Assembly (NCBI GenBank): GCA_030645955.1
Contig: JAUSMR010000058.1
Span: forward strand, 1-64,000
DNA length: 64,000 nucleotides
Direction of reading: 5' to 3'
Source: Gallionella sp.
GTDB taxonomy: Bacteria > Pseudomonadota > Gammaproteobacteria > Burkholderiales > Gallionellaceae
Every line of letters begins with the position of its first letter. Positions within the stretch are counted from its first letter, which is position 1. The notes below the pieces were generated by a model. It searched no databases. It was not told the DNA's origin and was given only the letters and a program-made list of their open reading frames with translations. This document shows, piece after piece, positions 53,070 to 63,842 of this stretch. The position numbers and the translations under genes are program-made.

Positions 53070-56021
53070 CTACGCAATCCTTCCAAATAGTTCTGCCCAT
53101 AACTGCTGGCTCGCATGTGTATCGACTTCTCCAGGCGGCACGCGGCATGGAGACTGGTTATTGAGGCGCATTCGATGTTGCGTCTGGCGCAACGTGCGAT
53201 ATAGACTGCAGGTCTGTCCGGCTATTTCAACAGTGATAAGACCCAGTTCCCCCGCCAGTTTGAGCAATGCCAGATTGCCGATATTGGCAGCCAATTGCGG
53301 GTGTTGGTGGGCATAGGCCAGCACGATGAATTGCACGATGAACTCAATGTCCACCATGCCGCCCCGGCCATGTTTGATGTCGAAAAGCCCGCTGTCATCG
53401 GGGTGTCCGTCCCGCATCTTCTGGCGCATTGCGAGGATTTCCTTGCGTAATACTGCCAAGTCGCGCGGCTGGCAAAGCACTTGCAGGCGGATGTTTTCAA
53501 ATTCTGCGCCAATTTGTGTGTCCCCGGCACTGAAGCGGGCGCGCGTCAGAGCCTGATGCTCCCATACCCATGCGTGCTGCTGCTGGTATTCGGCAAACGC
53601 CGCAACCGAGCTTACCAGCAGGCCGCTCGCGCCATTCGGACGCAGGCGCAAATCGGTTTCAAACAAGCGCCCCGATGAAGTGTAGCTGCTGAGCAGGGCG
53701 TTGATGCGCTGGCCGAGTCGCGAGTAAATTTCCTGCGCATCGGGATGGTCGTCGTCAAAAAGAAAAATCAAGTCCAGATCCGAGGCGTAGCCAAGCTCTT
53801 TGCCGCCAAGTTTGCCATAAGCGATGACGGCAAATTTCGCGTCTTCGCGATGCCGTTTGCGCGTGGTCATCCAGCTTAGCGCCAGCACATGGCGCAGCAG
53901 CAAATCAGCCAGATCGCTCAGGTGGTCGCTGAGTTTTTCCAGCGGCAGCAAACCCTGCAGATCCATCGCCAGCAGGCGGAATGTCTGCTCCTGTTTGGCA
54001 TGGTGCAACACGTCCAGTTGCCGCTCGGTATCTCCGGCACAGTCATTGAGGCGGTTTTGCAGATCGTGGTCGATTTGTTGCCACTGCGGCGGCTGGTATA
54101 TTTCGCGTGCATCCAGCAACTCGTCAAGCAACGCCGGGTGTTGCGTCAGGTATTCACTCGCCCAGCTGCTGGCGGAGACCACTTGGGCCAATCGCTGCAA
54201 GGCCAGCGGATACTCGGCCAGAAAGGCGAGATAGGCCGCGCGGCGGCTGATGCCTTCGAGTATCGACAGCAATCTGGACAGTGTTGCATCCGGGTCGCCG
54301 TGTTGCGCGCTTAAGGCGATAAATTGCGGGATCAGCTTGTCCAGACGCTGCCGGCTAAGTTCCGGCAATTGCCGGTAGCGGCTGCCCATGCGCAATTGCA
54401 TCAGGCGTTGTGCGCTGTCCGCTGCGGCGCGATAGCCCATTTTTTCGAGGGGAGGGATCAATTCCTCGGCGGTGATCTCTTCCCGCCAGAGTTGCGTGTC
54501 GTTCGGTTCATCCCGCTGTTCGCCAAAGATTTGTTCGAATTGCTGGCTGACCAGGGCGCGATGCCGATCAAGTGTTTTCAGCAGCGCGGCATAATCCGGG
54601 TAATTCATGGCCAGCGCGATGACTCGCTGATCTTCCGGCTTTTCCGGCAATTCCTGCGTTTGCTGGTCATCCAGATATTGGAGGCGATGTTCCAGATTGC
54701 GCAAAAACACGTAAGCCGCATCCAGCCCGGCAACCGCGAGGGCGGATAGTTGCCCGTCAGTCACGAGTTGTTGCAGCACCTGCCGAGTGGGGCGGATGCG
54801 CAAAGCGGCATCGCGCCCTCCGCGTATCAGCTGGAATACCTGCGCGGTGAATTCGATCTCGCGGATTCCGCCAGGTCCGAGTTTGATGTTGTTGAGCCGG
54901 TCGCGGCGCTGCACTTCCTGGCGAATTTGCGTGTGCAACTTGCGCATCGAATCGATTGCGCCGAAGTCGAGGTATTTGCGGAATACGAATGGCTGCGCAA
55001 GACGCATCAGTTCGTTAACGAAAGGATCGCGTAGCGATTCGTTTGCCCCCTCGCCCCGGAATTGAAGATTGCTTTTCACGTTTGTCCTTTCTCCCGCTGG
55101 ATTTAACAATTGATTTTCTCGTTCGCCTCCTCGCCCGCTTGCGGGAGGGGATTGAGGTGAGGGTATTACCGGGAGAGAGTTAGAGAGAGGGGCTTCATGC
55201 GGGATAACCAGCGGCTTGCCTGCGGATGTTTGCAGGCTAGCCGAATGGCTAGTAGTTCCATCAGGGGAGTGGGCAGGCGAGACAACCCGCGCCTTGATCC
55301 AGGCGTAGCGTTCCCATTCGCGACCCTGGCTGACCAGATATTCTTCCAGTGCTGCAAAGCTGGTCACCAATGGGCCGCTGTCGCCGTACGGGCGCAACCG
55401 CATATCCACGCGGAACACATATCCATCGGCCGTGAGTTCGTTGATGATGTTGATCAGGCGGCGGCCCAGCCGGGTAAAAAACTCATGATTGCTTAATTTT
55501 TTTGAACCATTGGTTTCGCCGTCTTCCGGGTAAACGAAAATCAAATCGATATCGGATGAGACATTCAGTTCGCCACCACCCAGTTTGCCCATGCCGATAA
55601 TCAGCAGTTCCTGCGGCGTTGCGTTCGTTTCGCCCAGCGGCGTGCCGAATTGGGTCTGCAAGGCTTGCGTCAGGCAGGTTTGCGCCTGCTGAATGCAAAT
55701 TTCCGCAAGCGCGGTCATGGCTTGCATCACTTCATTCAAGTCGGCCAGCCCGTTCAGGTCACGCAGAATCAGCTTGACCATGACCCGCTTGCGCAACATG
55801 CGCACCGCGCGGGACAACCCGGCTTCGTCGCTCAAGTCGAGTCCGGTCTGCTGAAGCAAAGCCAGCATTTCCGCGCGGTTGCACGGTGTTGTGTAATTTT
55901 CATGCAACCAATCCAGCAGGGTTTGGTCTATTTCCAGCGCATGTTTTGCATAACGGCTACAGTCCAGCGTCTTTTGCAGCAGGCCGTCAAAGGTTGCGGG
56001 TGGTGAGTTTGCGGTATTCAT
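53070..56021 (-). CDS. glnE: Bifunctional glutamine synthetase adenylyltransferase/deadenylase with repeat insertion
   Basis: This 983-residue enzyme adenylylates and deadenylylates glutamine synthetase in response to PII. Both nucleotidyltransferase motifs are present: GMGKLGGGELNVSSDIDLIF (about residue 165) in the deadenylase half and AYGKLGGKELGYASDLDLIF in the adenylylase half. Between WIKARVVS and NELMRLAQPFVFRKY, which are close together in homologues, about 85 extra residues are encoded by a composite palindromic repeat (55024-55274). The frame is kept, so the protein may still be active with a low-complexity loop. It runs divergently from yhdP with only 24 bases between the start codons. 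Confidence 0.95.
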   Translation of the reverse strand: MNTANSPPATFDGLLQKTLDCSRYAKHALEIDQTLLDWLHENYTTPCNRAEMLALLQQTGLDLSDEAGLSRAVRMLRKRVMVKLILRDLNGLADLNEVMQAMTALAEICIQQAQTCLTQALQTQFGTPLGETNATPQELLIIGMGKLGGGELNVSSDIDLIFVYPEDGETNGSKKLSNHEFFTRLGRRLINIINELTADGYVFRVDMRLRPYGDSGPLVTSFAALEEYLVSQGREWERYAWIKARVVSPAHSPDGTTSHSASLQTSAGKPLVIPHEAPLSNSLPVIPSPQSPPASGRGGERENQLLNPAGERTNVKSNLQFRGEGANESLRDPFVNELMRLAQPFVFRKYLDFGAIDSMRKLHTQIRQEVQRRDRLNNIKLGPGGIREIEFTAQVFQLIRGGRDAALRIRPTRQVLQQLVTDGQLSALAVAGLDAAYVFLRNLEHRLQYLDDQQTQELPEKPEDQRVIALAMNYPDYAALLKTLDRHRALVSQQFEQIFGEQRDEPNDTQLWREEITAEELIPPLEKMGYRAAADSAQRLMQLRMGSRYRQLPELSRQRLDKLIPQFIALSAQHGDPDATLSRLLSILEGISRRAAYLAFLAEYPLALQRLAQVVSASSWASEYLTQHPALLDELLDAREIYQPPQWQQIDHDLQNRLNDCAGDTERQLDVLHHAKQEQTFRLLAMDLQGLLPLEKLSDHLSDLADLLLRHVLALSWMTTRKRHREDAKFAVIAYGKLGGKELGYASDLDLIFLFDDDHPDAQEIYSRLGQRINALLSSYTSSGRLFETDLRLRPNGASGLLVSSVAAFAEYQQQHAWVWEHQALTRARFSAGDTQIGAEFENIRLQVLCQPRDLAVLRKEILAMRQKMRDGHPDDSGLFDIKHGRGGMVDIEFIVQFIVLAYAHQHPQLAANIGNLALLKLAGELGLITVEIAGQTCSLYRTLRQTQHRMRLNNQSPCRVPPGEVDTHASQQLWAELFGRIA
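55024..55274 (+). repeat. Composite palindromic element, copy f (inside glnE)
   Basis: It begins ATCGCGTAGCGATTCGTTTG at about 55026 and contains CTCGCCCGCTTGCGGGAG, CCGGGAGAGAGTTAGAGAG and the hairpin core GGGATAACCAGCGGCTTGCC...GGCTAGCCGAATGGCTAG. It ends GTTCCATCAGGGGAGTGGGC. It is a longer version of copy e at 46197-46386, carrying an additional CTCCCGCTGGATTTAACAAT block. In glnE orientation it is open throughout and in the same frame as in the phosphomannomutase. Confidence 0.9.
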
Positions 56022-56045
56022 AGGTGGAGCTTCAAGTTAGAATGC

Positions 56046-59000
56046 ATGTCGTTTCACGATTATAAGCCCCAGTCCATAACTCTGGCGCGTTTGCGCACCC
56101 TGATACTGATGTTGAGATCTCTTCCCGTCCGCATAATCTGGCACAGCTTTAGCTGGCTGACGCGGCTTACCGTTATTGTTTCAGCAGCCATGGCTGTGCT
56201 GATCGCGCTCGCCATTATCCTGCTGCGCTATTGGCTATTGCCCGATATCGAGCTATACCACGACAGGATCACCGCTGCGCTTACGAAAGCGATAGGCAAC
56301 ACGGTCACCATCGGCAAGATCGAAAGTGATTGGCAGGGACTTCAGCCGCGCCTGAGTTTCGTCGATGTGCATATCCTGAACGAGCAGCGGCAACCCGCGC
56401 TGGCGCTGCCCCGTATTGACGGCAGCCTATCGTGGATGTCGCTGTTCGCCGTGGAATTGCGGCTGGCCAGCCTGGAAATCAACCGGCCGGAGTTGCTGAT
56501 ACGTCGCGATGCGCAGGGGGAATTATTTATTGGCGGTATGGCACTGTCCAAACAAGTCGGCGATAACAATTTGGCCGACTGGCTGCTGCATCAGTCGCAC
56601 ATCTTGGTGCGCGACGCGCTCATCGTCTGGGTGGACGAGCAGCGCGATGCGCCACCGTTGGTGCTGCAGCGGGTCAATTTGCATATTGAGAGCCTGTTCA
56701 GACATCACCGTTTTGCCTTGCACGCCATTCCGACAGCCGAACTGGCTACCCCGCTGGATGTGCGCGGCGATTTTCACGGGGCAAGTTTTGGTAACTTGGA
56801 TAAATGGCACGGTCAAATTTTCACCCAGTTTGACTTTACCGATGTCATGGTTTGGCGGTACTGGCTGGATTTACCCAAAGAAATTAGTCGCGGTCGCGGC
56901 GCGCTGCGCTCCTGGCTGAGTGTCAAAGCGGGCAGGGTGACGGGAATCACTGCAGATTTGGCATTATATAACGTGGTGGCCAAGCTGGCCGATGATGCTC
57001 CGGAAATGGTGTTGTCCAATCTGCACGGTCGCGCCGCATGGAAAGCTGTGGCGGGCGGCTTCGAAGTTTCTACACAAAAATTGACGATGCGATGGAAAGA
57101 TGGAACCGAGTTGCAGCCTACGGATATATTTTTTCGCACCACACAGGCCATCAACAATAAACCCGCTACCGTTGAGGTGCGCGCTAACTTGCTGCAAGTG
57201 GAAAGGATTGCCAGTCTGGCAAATTATTTGCCACTGGAGGCAGGCCTGCGCGCTCAGTTGGAAGCATATTCCCCGAGTGGTAAAGTGGCTAATCTGAATG
57301 TGCAATGGCAGGGCACGCTTGAAAAGCCGGTTAGTTACAAATTCAAGGGTCAATTCGAAGATATCGCGTTACGCCAGGTTGGCGCAATGCCCGGCTTTTC
57401 CGGTTTGTCGCTGGATGTGGATGGCAGCGATACGCGTGGCAGGTTGAATATCAGTTCCCATCAGTTGGTTGTGGATGCGCCGGGCGTGATGCGGGAGCCG
57501 TTGTCTTTCGCTATCCTCACAGGCGAGGCCAGTTGGCAGCGTGAGCGCAATGAACTCAAGATCACGCTGGATAATACCGCAGTCGTTAATGATGACCTGG
57601 CCGGCAATCTGTATGGAAGTTATCAGACGCTGGCAGGTACCTTGGGGGTGTTGGATTTGACTGCCAGCCTGACGCGCGGTGATGTCAGGCATGCTGCCCG
57701 CTATACCCCGCTGATCGCGCTGAATATGGAAGGCAATGATTGGCTGAACGGCGCACTGCTGGCGGGGCATACCGAGGATTTGCGCATCCGAATCAAGGGC
57801 AACCTGAGCGATTTCCAGTTAGGCGATACTGAAGCTGCGTTGCTTGAAATCGGCGGGCATGCGCGGGATGTCGTAATGGAATTCGATAAAAATTGGCCGC
57901 GCATCGAGAACATCGCCGGTGAATTCTGGATACGCGGCAACAAACTGGAAGTGAAGTCGACATCTGCGACCATGTTGGGCGCTGATTTGCGGAACGTCAC
58001 CGTCACCTTGCCGGATATGATGAGCGATGATTTGCCGCTTGAAATAAATGGCGAAGCAGCGGCTGAGAACAGTGTGTTTCTGCAGTTCGTCCAGCAAAGC
58101 CCGGTGCGCGGCTACATAGACGGCTTCACCGACGGTGTGCGCGCCAGCGGCAACGGACATCTGGACCTGTTTGTGCATATCCCGTTGCTGGTTGATAAAC
58201 CGGTGAAAGTGTCCGGCACCTTTCGTGTGCATGATAGCGATATTGATCTGGGTGAAGGTGTGCCCTGGTTGCGCAAGACGCGCGGCGAGTTGTCGTTCAC
58301 CGAGTCGGGCATGCAGGCCAGCGGCGTGTCGGCAGAAATACTGGGCGGACCGGCCAGCATCAATCTGCAGACTGCTAAAAACGGTGTGGTGCATGCCACC
58401 GTGCAGGGGCGCAGCAGTGTTGATGTTTTGCGCAAAATCAATCCGCATCCCGTGCTGAATTATTTGCACGGCGGCACGGCGTGGGATGCCGACATTGTCG
58501 TGGAGAAAAAATCAGCACAGCTGGTTATCAATTCAAATCTGCAGGGCCTCAGCTCCAGCCTGCCACTACCTTTTGCCAAGCGCGCAAACGAGTTGATGCC
58601 GTTGCGTGTGGAAAAGAGGAATATCGCGGAGGGACAGGATCTGATTACGGCCCGATTGGGCAGCCTGCTTGATGCGCGATTGGAGCGACGCGATAAAAAC
58701 GGTGCGATGATTATCAGGCGCGGCACGGTCAATTTCGGCGGACAGGACAAGTTGGCGGATACCTCGAAGGCGCAAAAACGCCCTTCCGGAGCCAAGCTTC
58801 CTGCGAAGCCTCTGCGAAGCAAAAACGGCATTTGGTTGGCGGGTAATTTGCCGGAGTTGTCGATACAGGGCTGGGAAGGTTTGATGGGCGGCTCGGCAAA
58901 GTCCGGCATGGCATTCCCGATTGCCGGGGCAAACCTGCACATCGAAAAACTCACCGGATATGGACAAATCGTAAATTCATTGCAGATCGACGCCACTAGG

Positions 59001-60041
59001 CGCGGCGACGGATTGGCTGCGCGGCTGGCTAGCAACGCGCTGAACGGCGAAGTGACATGGCTGCCTCACGGATATGAAAAGGGCGGCAAGTTCAGCGCGC
59101 ATCTGAGTAATCTTTATTGGGTGAAAGACGAGCAGCCAGAGCAATCTTCACTGTCGGATAAACCCGACAAGGCTGTGCCACCAGAAAAAAGCGCAAAGAC
59201 TGCGATGCTACGTCCCGGCAAGCTGCCCGCACTGGAGATCGTGGTTGAAAATCTGCAAGTAGCAGACAGGCAATTCGGCCGTTTTGAATTGGTTGGACAC
59301 CCGGATGGCAATGACTGGCGGCTGCGCCGGTTAAATATCACCAATCCGGACGGTAGCCTGACCGGCGATGGTGTCTGGCATTCAGCGCAAGAGAATACAC
59401 AAACCCGGGTAAATCTGCAGCTAAAGCTCAGTGATGTGGGCAATATACTGGCGCGTTCCGGTTATCCGAATACTGTCAAGAATGGCAGTGGAAAACTGGC
59501 GGCAAATCTGTCATGGGACGGCACGCCGGACGAATTCAACTATGCTTCCCTGAACGGCACGCTCAAGCTGGATACCGGCAAAGGGCGATTCCTTAAAATG
59601 GATCCGGGCGCCGGTAAACTGCTTAGCATCCTCAGCCTGCAGGCTTTGCCAAGTCATATCACGCTGGATTTTACCGATGTGTTCAGCAAAGGCTTTCAGT
59701 TTGACAATATCAATGGCAACGCGGCAATCAAAGACGGTGTGATCAATACGCAAGATTTTCATATTGATGGTTCGGCTGCCAAGGTGACCTTGAAAGGCAG
59801 CGTGGACTTGAATAGCGAAACTCAGGATTTGCGCGTCAGGATTTTTCCCACGCTTGGGGATAGCGTATCGCTGATCAGCGCTTTTGCCGCTGGGCCCGCG
59901 ATAGGTATCGGCACGCTCATCGTCAACAAGATATTGGGTAAGCCTCTCGATAAGTTGGTGTCGTTTGAATACAATGTCAGCGGTACCTGGAGTGAACCCA
60001 ATGTGGTTAAGGTGGTACAGACACCAGTCCCATACAAATAA
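56046..60041 (+). CDS. yhdP: YhdP-family AsmA-like envelope protein
   Basis: This 1331-residue protein has one N-terminal membrane helix (about 44-66) and a long periplasmic region of repeating beta strands, ending with the AsmA-like C-terminal domain (GKGRFLKMDPGAGKLLSILSLQALP, FSKGFQFDNINGNAAIKDGVINT, VRIFPTLGDSVSLISAFAAGP). YhdP, TamB and YdbH are bridge proteins that move phospholipids to the outer membrane. A pair of conserved motifs (VEVRANLLQVERIASL, WLPHGYEKGGKFSAHLSNLYW) supports the assignment. The start at 56046 is used; an ATG at 56109 is possible. The nitrilase and tldD genes follow, the usual order in Betaproteobacteria. Confidence 0.92.
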   Translation: MSFHDYKPQSITLARLRTLILMLRSLPVRIIWHSFSWLTRLTVIVSAAMAVLIALAIILLRYWLLPDIELYHDRITAALTKAIGNTVTIGKIESDWQGLQPRLSFVDVHILNEQRQPALALPRIDGSLSWMSLFAVELRLASLEINRPELLIRRDAQGELFIGGMALSKQVGDNNLADWLLHQSHILVRDALIVWVDEQRDAPPLVLQRVNLHIESLFRHHRFALHAIPTAELATPLDVRGDFHGASFGNLDKWHGQIFTQFDFTDVMVWRYWLDLPKEISRGRGALRSWLSVKAGRVTGITADLALYNVVAKLADDAPEMVLSNLHGRAAWKAVAGGFEVSTQKLTMRWKDGTELQPTDIFFRTTQAINNKPATVEVRANLLQVERIASLANYLPLEAGLRAQLEAYSPSGKVANLNVQWQGTLEKPVSYKFKGQFEDIALRQVGAMPGFSGLSLDVDGSDTRGRLNISSHQLVVDAPGVMREPLSFAILTGEASWQRERNELKITLDNTAVVNDDLAGNLYGSYQTLAGTLGVLDLTASLTRGDVRHAARYTPLIALNMEGNDWLNGALLAGHTEDLRIRIKGNLSDFQLGDTEAALLEIGGHARDVVMEFDKNWPRIENIAGEFWIRGNKLEVKSTSATMLGADLRNVTVTLPDMMSDDLPLEINGEAAAENSVFLQFVQQSPVRGYIDGFTDGVRASGNGHLDLFVHIPLLVDKPVKVSGTFRVHDSDIDLGEGVPWLRKTRGELSFTESGMQASGVSAEILGGPASINLQTAKNGVVHATVQGRSSVDVLRKINPHPVLNYLHGGTAWDADIVVEKKSAQLVINSNLQGLSSSLPLPFAKRANELMPLRVEKRNIAEGQDLITARLGSLLDARLERRDKNGAMIIRRGTVNFGGQDKLADTSKAQKRPSGAKLPAKPLRSKNGIWLAGNLPELSIQGWEGLMGGSAKSGMAFPIAGANLHIEKLTGYGQIVNSLQIDATRRGDGLAARLASNALNGEVTWLPHGYEKGGKFSAHLSNLYWVKDEQPEQSSLSDKPDKAVPPEKSAKTAMLRPGKLPALEIVVENLQVADRQFGRFELVGHPDGNDWRLRRLNITNPDGSLTGDGVWHSAQENTQTRVNLQLKLSDVGNILARSGYPNTVKNGSGKLAANLSWDGTPDEFNYASLNGTLKLDTGKGRFLKMDPGAGKLLSILSLQALPSHITLDFTDVFSKGFQFDNINGNAAIKDGVINTQDFHIDGSAAKVTLKGSVDLNSETQDLRVRIFPTLGDSVSLISAFAAGPAIGIGTLIVNKILGKPLDKLVSFEYNVSGTWSEPNVVKVVQTPVPYK

Positions 60042-60061
60042 TCCAGATAAGGAAAAGCATC

Positions 60062-60919
60062 ATGTCAGACGGAAATTCCACACAAAAACGCATCGCCGCG
60101 CAGTCCAGCGCATTCAAGGTCGCAGCCATTCAGATGGCATCCGGTCCGAATGTGATGGGCAATCTCAGCGAGGCGCGTCGCCTCATCGCAAAAGCCGTTG
60201 AGCAAGGCGCACGACTGGTGGTGTTGCCGGAATTTTTTGCCATCATGGGCATGACCGACCAGGACAAGGTCGCGGTGCGCGAGCAGCCGGGGCAGGGGCA
60301 AATCCAGACCTTTCTCAGTGAAATTGCCCGCCAATACAAGATCTGGCTGGTGGGCGGATCCATCCCCCTGGTGGCCAGTACGCCGGACAAGGTAAGGAAT
60401 ACCTGTCTGGTGTTTGATGAACATGGCGAGCAAGTGGCGCGCTATGACAAGATACATTTGTTCAATCTCGAATTGGGCAATGAAAAATATCAGGAAGCGA
60501 ATACGATAGAACCGGGCAATCAGGTCGTGGTGGTAGACAGCCCATTCGGGCGCATCGGCCTGGCGGTTTGCTATGACTTGCGTTTTCCCGAGCTGTTCCG
60601 CGCCATGAAGAATGTGGACATTATCGTGCTGCCGTCGGCGTTCACCGAAACCACCGGCAAGATGCACTGGGAAGTACTGGTGCGCGCTCGTGCCGTTGAA
60701 AACCTGGCTTATGTGATCGCCGCCGCGCAGGGTGGTTATCACGTCAACGGGCGCGAGACGCATGGCAACAGCATGATTGTCGATCCCTGGGGACGTGTGC
60801 TGGATCGTTTGCCGCGCGGTTCCGGCGTGGTGGTTGCCGAGGTGAATCCATCTTATCAGGCCAGCCTGCGCGCCAGCCTGCCCGCGCTGACGCATCGTGT
60901 TTTATTCAGCTGTGCTTGA
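60062..60919 (+). CDS. Carbon-nitrogen hydrolase (Nit1/Nit2-like)
   Basis: This 285-residue protein has the nitrilase-fold catalytic triad Glu57 ([12 protein letters not shown]), Lys130 ([12 protein letters not shown]) and Cys170 ([15 protein letters not shown]). It resembles Nit1-type deaminated-glutathione amidases and omega-amidases; the particular substrate is inferred from family. The position between yhdP and tldD is common in this group of bacteria. AAGGAAAAG lies before the ATG. Confidence 0.93.
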   Translation: MSDGNSTQKRIAAQSSAFKVAAIQMASGPNVMGNLSEARRLIAKAVEQGARLVVLPEFFAIMGMTDQDKVAVREQPGQGQIQTFLSEIARQYKIWLVGGSIPLVASTPDKVRNTCLVFDEHGEQVARYDKIHLFNLELGNEKYQEANTIEPGNQVVVVDSPFGRIGLAVCYDLRFPELFRAMKNVDIIVLPSAFTETTGKMHWEVLVRARAVENLAYVIAAAQGGYHVNGRETHGNSMIVDPWGRVLDRLPRGSGVVVAEVNPSYQASLRASLPALTHRVLFSCA

Positions 60920-60935
60920 GCAAGAAGGAATCTTG

Positions 60936-62399
60936 ATGAACGCCGTGCAGCAAAACAAACCTTTCGACACGCTGTTCGCCACTGCACAGCAATCGCTGCT
61001 GCTGCCGAATTCCATCGAAGCGCGCCAAATCGAACAAGTGTTCGCCAGCATGATGGCGCACCAGCTCGACTATGCCGATTTGTACTTCCAATACAGCCGC
61101 GCCGAAAGCTGGTCGCTGGAAGAGGGCATCGTCAAATCGGGCAGCTTTAATATCGACCAGGGGGTCGGCGTGCGTGCGGTGAGCGGTGAAAAAACCGCCT
61201 TCGCCTATTCCGACGACATCAGCCTGAACGCGCTGGAAAGTGCGGCACAGGCCACGCGCGCGATCGCCAAGCAGGGCGGCACGCAGACTGTGCCTGTCAT
61301 TCGTCATGGTTCGCGGCGCGAGATTTATCTGCCGCATGACCCGATTGCCAGCCTCAAGGATACGGAAAAAGTCGCGCTGCTGGAACGCATCGAGGGTTAT
61401 GCGCGCGCGCTCGATCCGCGCGTCGTGCAAGTGATGGCGGGGCTGGCGGGCGAATATGAAGTGGTGATGGTGGCGCGCAGCGACGGCCTGATGAATGCCG
61501 ATATCCGCCCGCTGGTGCGCCTGTCGGTAACGGTCATCATCGAGAGCAACGGCCGTCGCGAACAAGGCTCGGCGGGCGGTGGCGGGCGCTTTGACTACGG
61601 TTATTTTGACGACGCGATGCTGCGCAAATATGCAGCGCAAGCGGTGCATCAGGCGGTGATCAATCTGGATGCCGCACCCGCTCCGGCGGGCAACATGACC
61701 GTGGTGCTGGGCAACGGCTGGCCGGGCATCCTGCTGCATGAAGCGATCGGGCATGGACTGGAAGGCGACTTCAACCGCAAGGGCAGCTCGGCATTTTCCG
61801 GGCGCGTCGGCGAACGCGTCGCGGCGGAAGGCGTGACCGTGGTGGATGACGGCACGCTGGCAAGGCGGCGCGGCTCGCTGCAAATGGACGACGAAGGCAA
61901 CCCCACGCAATGCACCACGCTGATCGAGAACGGCATCCTCAAAGGCTATTTGCAGGACACCCTCAACGCGCGGCTGATGGGCGTGCCGGTCACAGGTAAT
62001 GCGCGGCGCGAATCCTACGCGCACCTGCCGATGCCGCGCATGACCAACACCTACATGCTCAACGGCGACAAAGACCCGCAGGAAATCATCGCCTCGGTGA
62101 AGCACGGCCTGTATGCGGTGAACTTCGGCGGCGGACAGGTGGATATCACCAGCGGCAAATTCGTTTTTTCCACCTCTGAAGCCTACATGATCGAAGACGG
62201 CAAGATCACCCATCCGGTGAAGGGCGCGACGCTGATCGGCAACGGCCCCGACGTGCTGACGCGCATCTCGATGATCGGCAACGACATGGCACTCGATCCC
62301 GGTGTCGGCACCTGCGGCAAGGAAGGCCAGAGCGTGCCGGTGGGGGTAGGGCAGCCTACCGTGCGCATTGATGGGCTGACGGTGGGCGGGACGGCGTAG
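60936..62399 (+). CDS. tldD: Metalloprotease TldD
   Basis: This 487-residue protein partners TldE/PmbA in degrading unfolded peptides and maturing microcins and CcdA. The zinc motif [12 protein letters not shown] and the C-terminal Cys in [18 protein letters not shown] are both present. The ATG at 60936 has GAAGGA upstream; an upstream TTG-type start is unnecessary. No pmbA is adjacent. The last codons are echoed at 63843-63869. Confidence 0.95.
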   Translation: MNAVQQNKPFDTLFATAQQSLLLPNSIEARQIEQVFASMMAHQLDYADLYFQYSRAESWSLEEGIVKSGSFNIDQGVGVRAVSGEKTAFAYSDDISLNALESAAQATRAIAKQGGTQTVPVIRHGSRREIYLPHDPIASLKDTEKVALLERIEGYARALDPRVVQVMAGLAGEYEVVMVARSDGLMNADIRPLVRLSVTVIIESNGRREQGSAGGGGRFDYGYFDDAMLRKYAAQAVHQAVINLDAAPAPAGNMTVVLGNGWPGILLHEAIGHGLEGDFNRKGSSAFSGRVGERVAAEGVTVVDDGTLARRRGSLQMDDEGNPTQCTTLIENGILKGYLQDTLNARLMGVPVTGNARRESYAHLPMPRMTNTYMLNGDKDPQEIIASVKHGLYAVNFGGGQVDITSGKFVFSTSEAYMIEDGKITHPVKGATLIGNGPDVLTRISMIGNDMALDPGVGTCGKEGQSVPVGVGQPTVRIDGLTVGGTA

Positions 62400-62430
62400 A
62401 TATTATGATGCTGATCCCCTTGGCTGCTGA

Positions 62431-63681
62431 ATGAGTGCGCCGGAAAGCAGGACGCCTGCGTCCATTGAGCCGGAGCAGAAAGTGCAGTCGCGGCTAACAC
62501 GCGTGATCCGCGTCGAAATCGCTCCGTGGACGATATTTTCCCTGGTGCTGGTCATCGCCGGCCTGTGGCTTTCAATACGCCTGCTGCCGGTCATCCTGGT
62601 GCTCGTGATGGCGCTGATGATCGTCGGCACGCTCGGCCCGGCGGTGGATTGGCTGGAACAACGTCGCGTGCGCAGGGGTGCGGGTATCGCCATAGTCTTC
62701 TCCATGCTGTTCGTAGCGACCCTGCTGATATTCGCGCTCACCATTCCGGAGTTGGTGAACCAGGTGAGGAGCCTGATCGGCATGGAGCCGGCGCTGCGCG
62801 AACGGCTGGCGGAGTGGTTCGCCCGATCTCCGCTCACGGCAAACCTCGCGGACACGATGCGCAACGTGCAGTATGACGCGCTCATCAAGTCTTCCGCCGC
62901 GTCCGTGCTGACCTTTTTCACCCTCGTGGTGGAGAGCGTCGCCTACGGGTTCGGCGCGATTTTTCTCGCGCTGTACATGATGCTGGACCGCGACCGGCTG
63001 CGCGGAGCTCTGTTCGCGGTGGTGCCGCGCACACACCATATCCGGCTGTCGCGCATCCTGGTCAATCTGAACATGATCGTCGGCGGCTATATCCGTGGTC
63101 AGGCGATCACCAGCGCCCTGATGGCCGCGTTCGTGTTTGTCCTGCTCACCGCATGCGGTATTCCAAACGCACTGGTCATCGCGGTGTTCGGCGGCTTGGC
63201 CGACGTGTTGCCGTACATAGGCATCTTCCTCACCATGGGCCCCGCAGTTGCTGCCGCGCTCCCGTTCGGGGTGGTCATCGTCACGGTGGTTTTCGTGCTG
63301 ATGCTCATCTACGAAGAATTCGAAAGCCGCGTGCTGGTGCCCGTAGTCTACGGACGCGCGCTGCGAATGCCGTCGTCAGTGGTACTCTTTTCCCTGATTG
63401 CGGGTGCCACGCTGTTCGGGATCATCGGTGCGCTGCTCGCGCTGCCGGTCGCGGCCATGATCCTGATGCTCATCGACGAGCTGCGCGTCGATCTGCCCGG
63501 CGAGACGGAGCAGGCCAAGGACGCAGAGATTAGAAAAAAAGACGAGTCCGGCGAGCTCGAATACGCGCGCAGAACCGAAGGCATGCCGGCAGAAGAGGCG
63601 GCGGCCATCGCCGTCGAAATGACGGGCGACCGGAAAAAGGCGGAAGACGGGAAGCTAAAGGGGCCGAAGCTAACAAGCTAA
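62431..63681 (+). CDS. AI-2E family transporter (UPF0118 permease)
   Basis: This 416-residue membrane protein has about seven or eight hydrophobic helices in the PerM/TqsA pattern: an N-terminal pair, a longer extracytoplasmic part with NQVRSLIGMEPALRERLAEWF, and a C-terminal GPAVAAALPFG...YEEFESRVLVPVVYGRALRMPS...LFGIIGALLALPVAAMI. The C-terminal tail is charged (EQAKDAEIRKKDESGE). Substrates of this family vary, so export of AI-2 should not be assumed. It begins 31 bases after tldD and is followed by a 180-base stretch with AGCTAAAGG direct repeats. Confidence 0.9.
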   Translation: MSAPESRTPASIEPEQKVQSRLTRVIRVEIAPWTIFSLVLVIAGLWLSIRLLPVILVLVMALMIVGTLGPAVDWLEQRRVRRGAGIAIVFSMLFVATLLIFALTIPELVNQVRSLIGMEPALRERLAEWFARSPLTANLADTMRNVQYDALIKSSAASVLTFFTLVVESVAYGFGAIFLALYMMLDRDRLRGALFAVVPRTHHIRLSRILVNLNMIVGGYIRGQAITSALMAAFVFVLLTACGIPNALVIAVFGGLADVLPYIGIFLTMGPAVAAALPFGVVIVTVVFVLMLIYEEFESRVLVPVVYGRALRMPSSVVLFSLIAGATLFGIIGALLALPVAAMILMLIDELRVDLPGETEQAKDAEIRKKDESGELEYARRTEGMPAEEAAAIAVEMTGDRKKAEDGKLKGPKLTS

Positions 63682-63842
63682 AGGGGCAGCATCGCAATAG
63701 TTTTACTGCGGGCTAAAGGTGTGAAGACCTCAGTACAGAGCTAAAGAGCTAAAGGGTCGGCTTCGAATGATTTTTTGAGTGATCTTGATTTGAACAGGAC
63801 AAACAGCATGATAAAAAATAAATCGAAGCCGCGCCATTTAAC

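Noticed and set aside
63660..63780. AGCTAAAGG direct repeats after the permease gene as an origin or iteron array
   Set aside because: There are only four or five irregular copies, with no initiator gene or AT-rich unwinding region attached.
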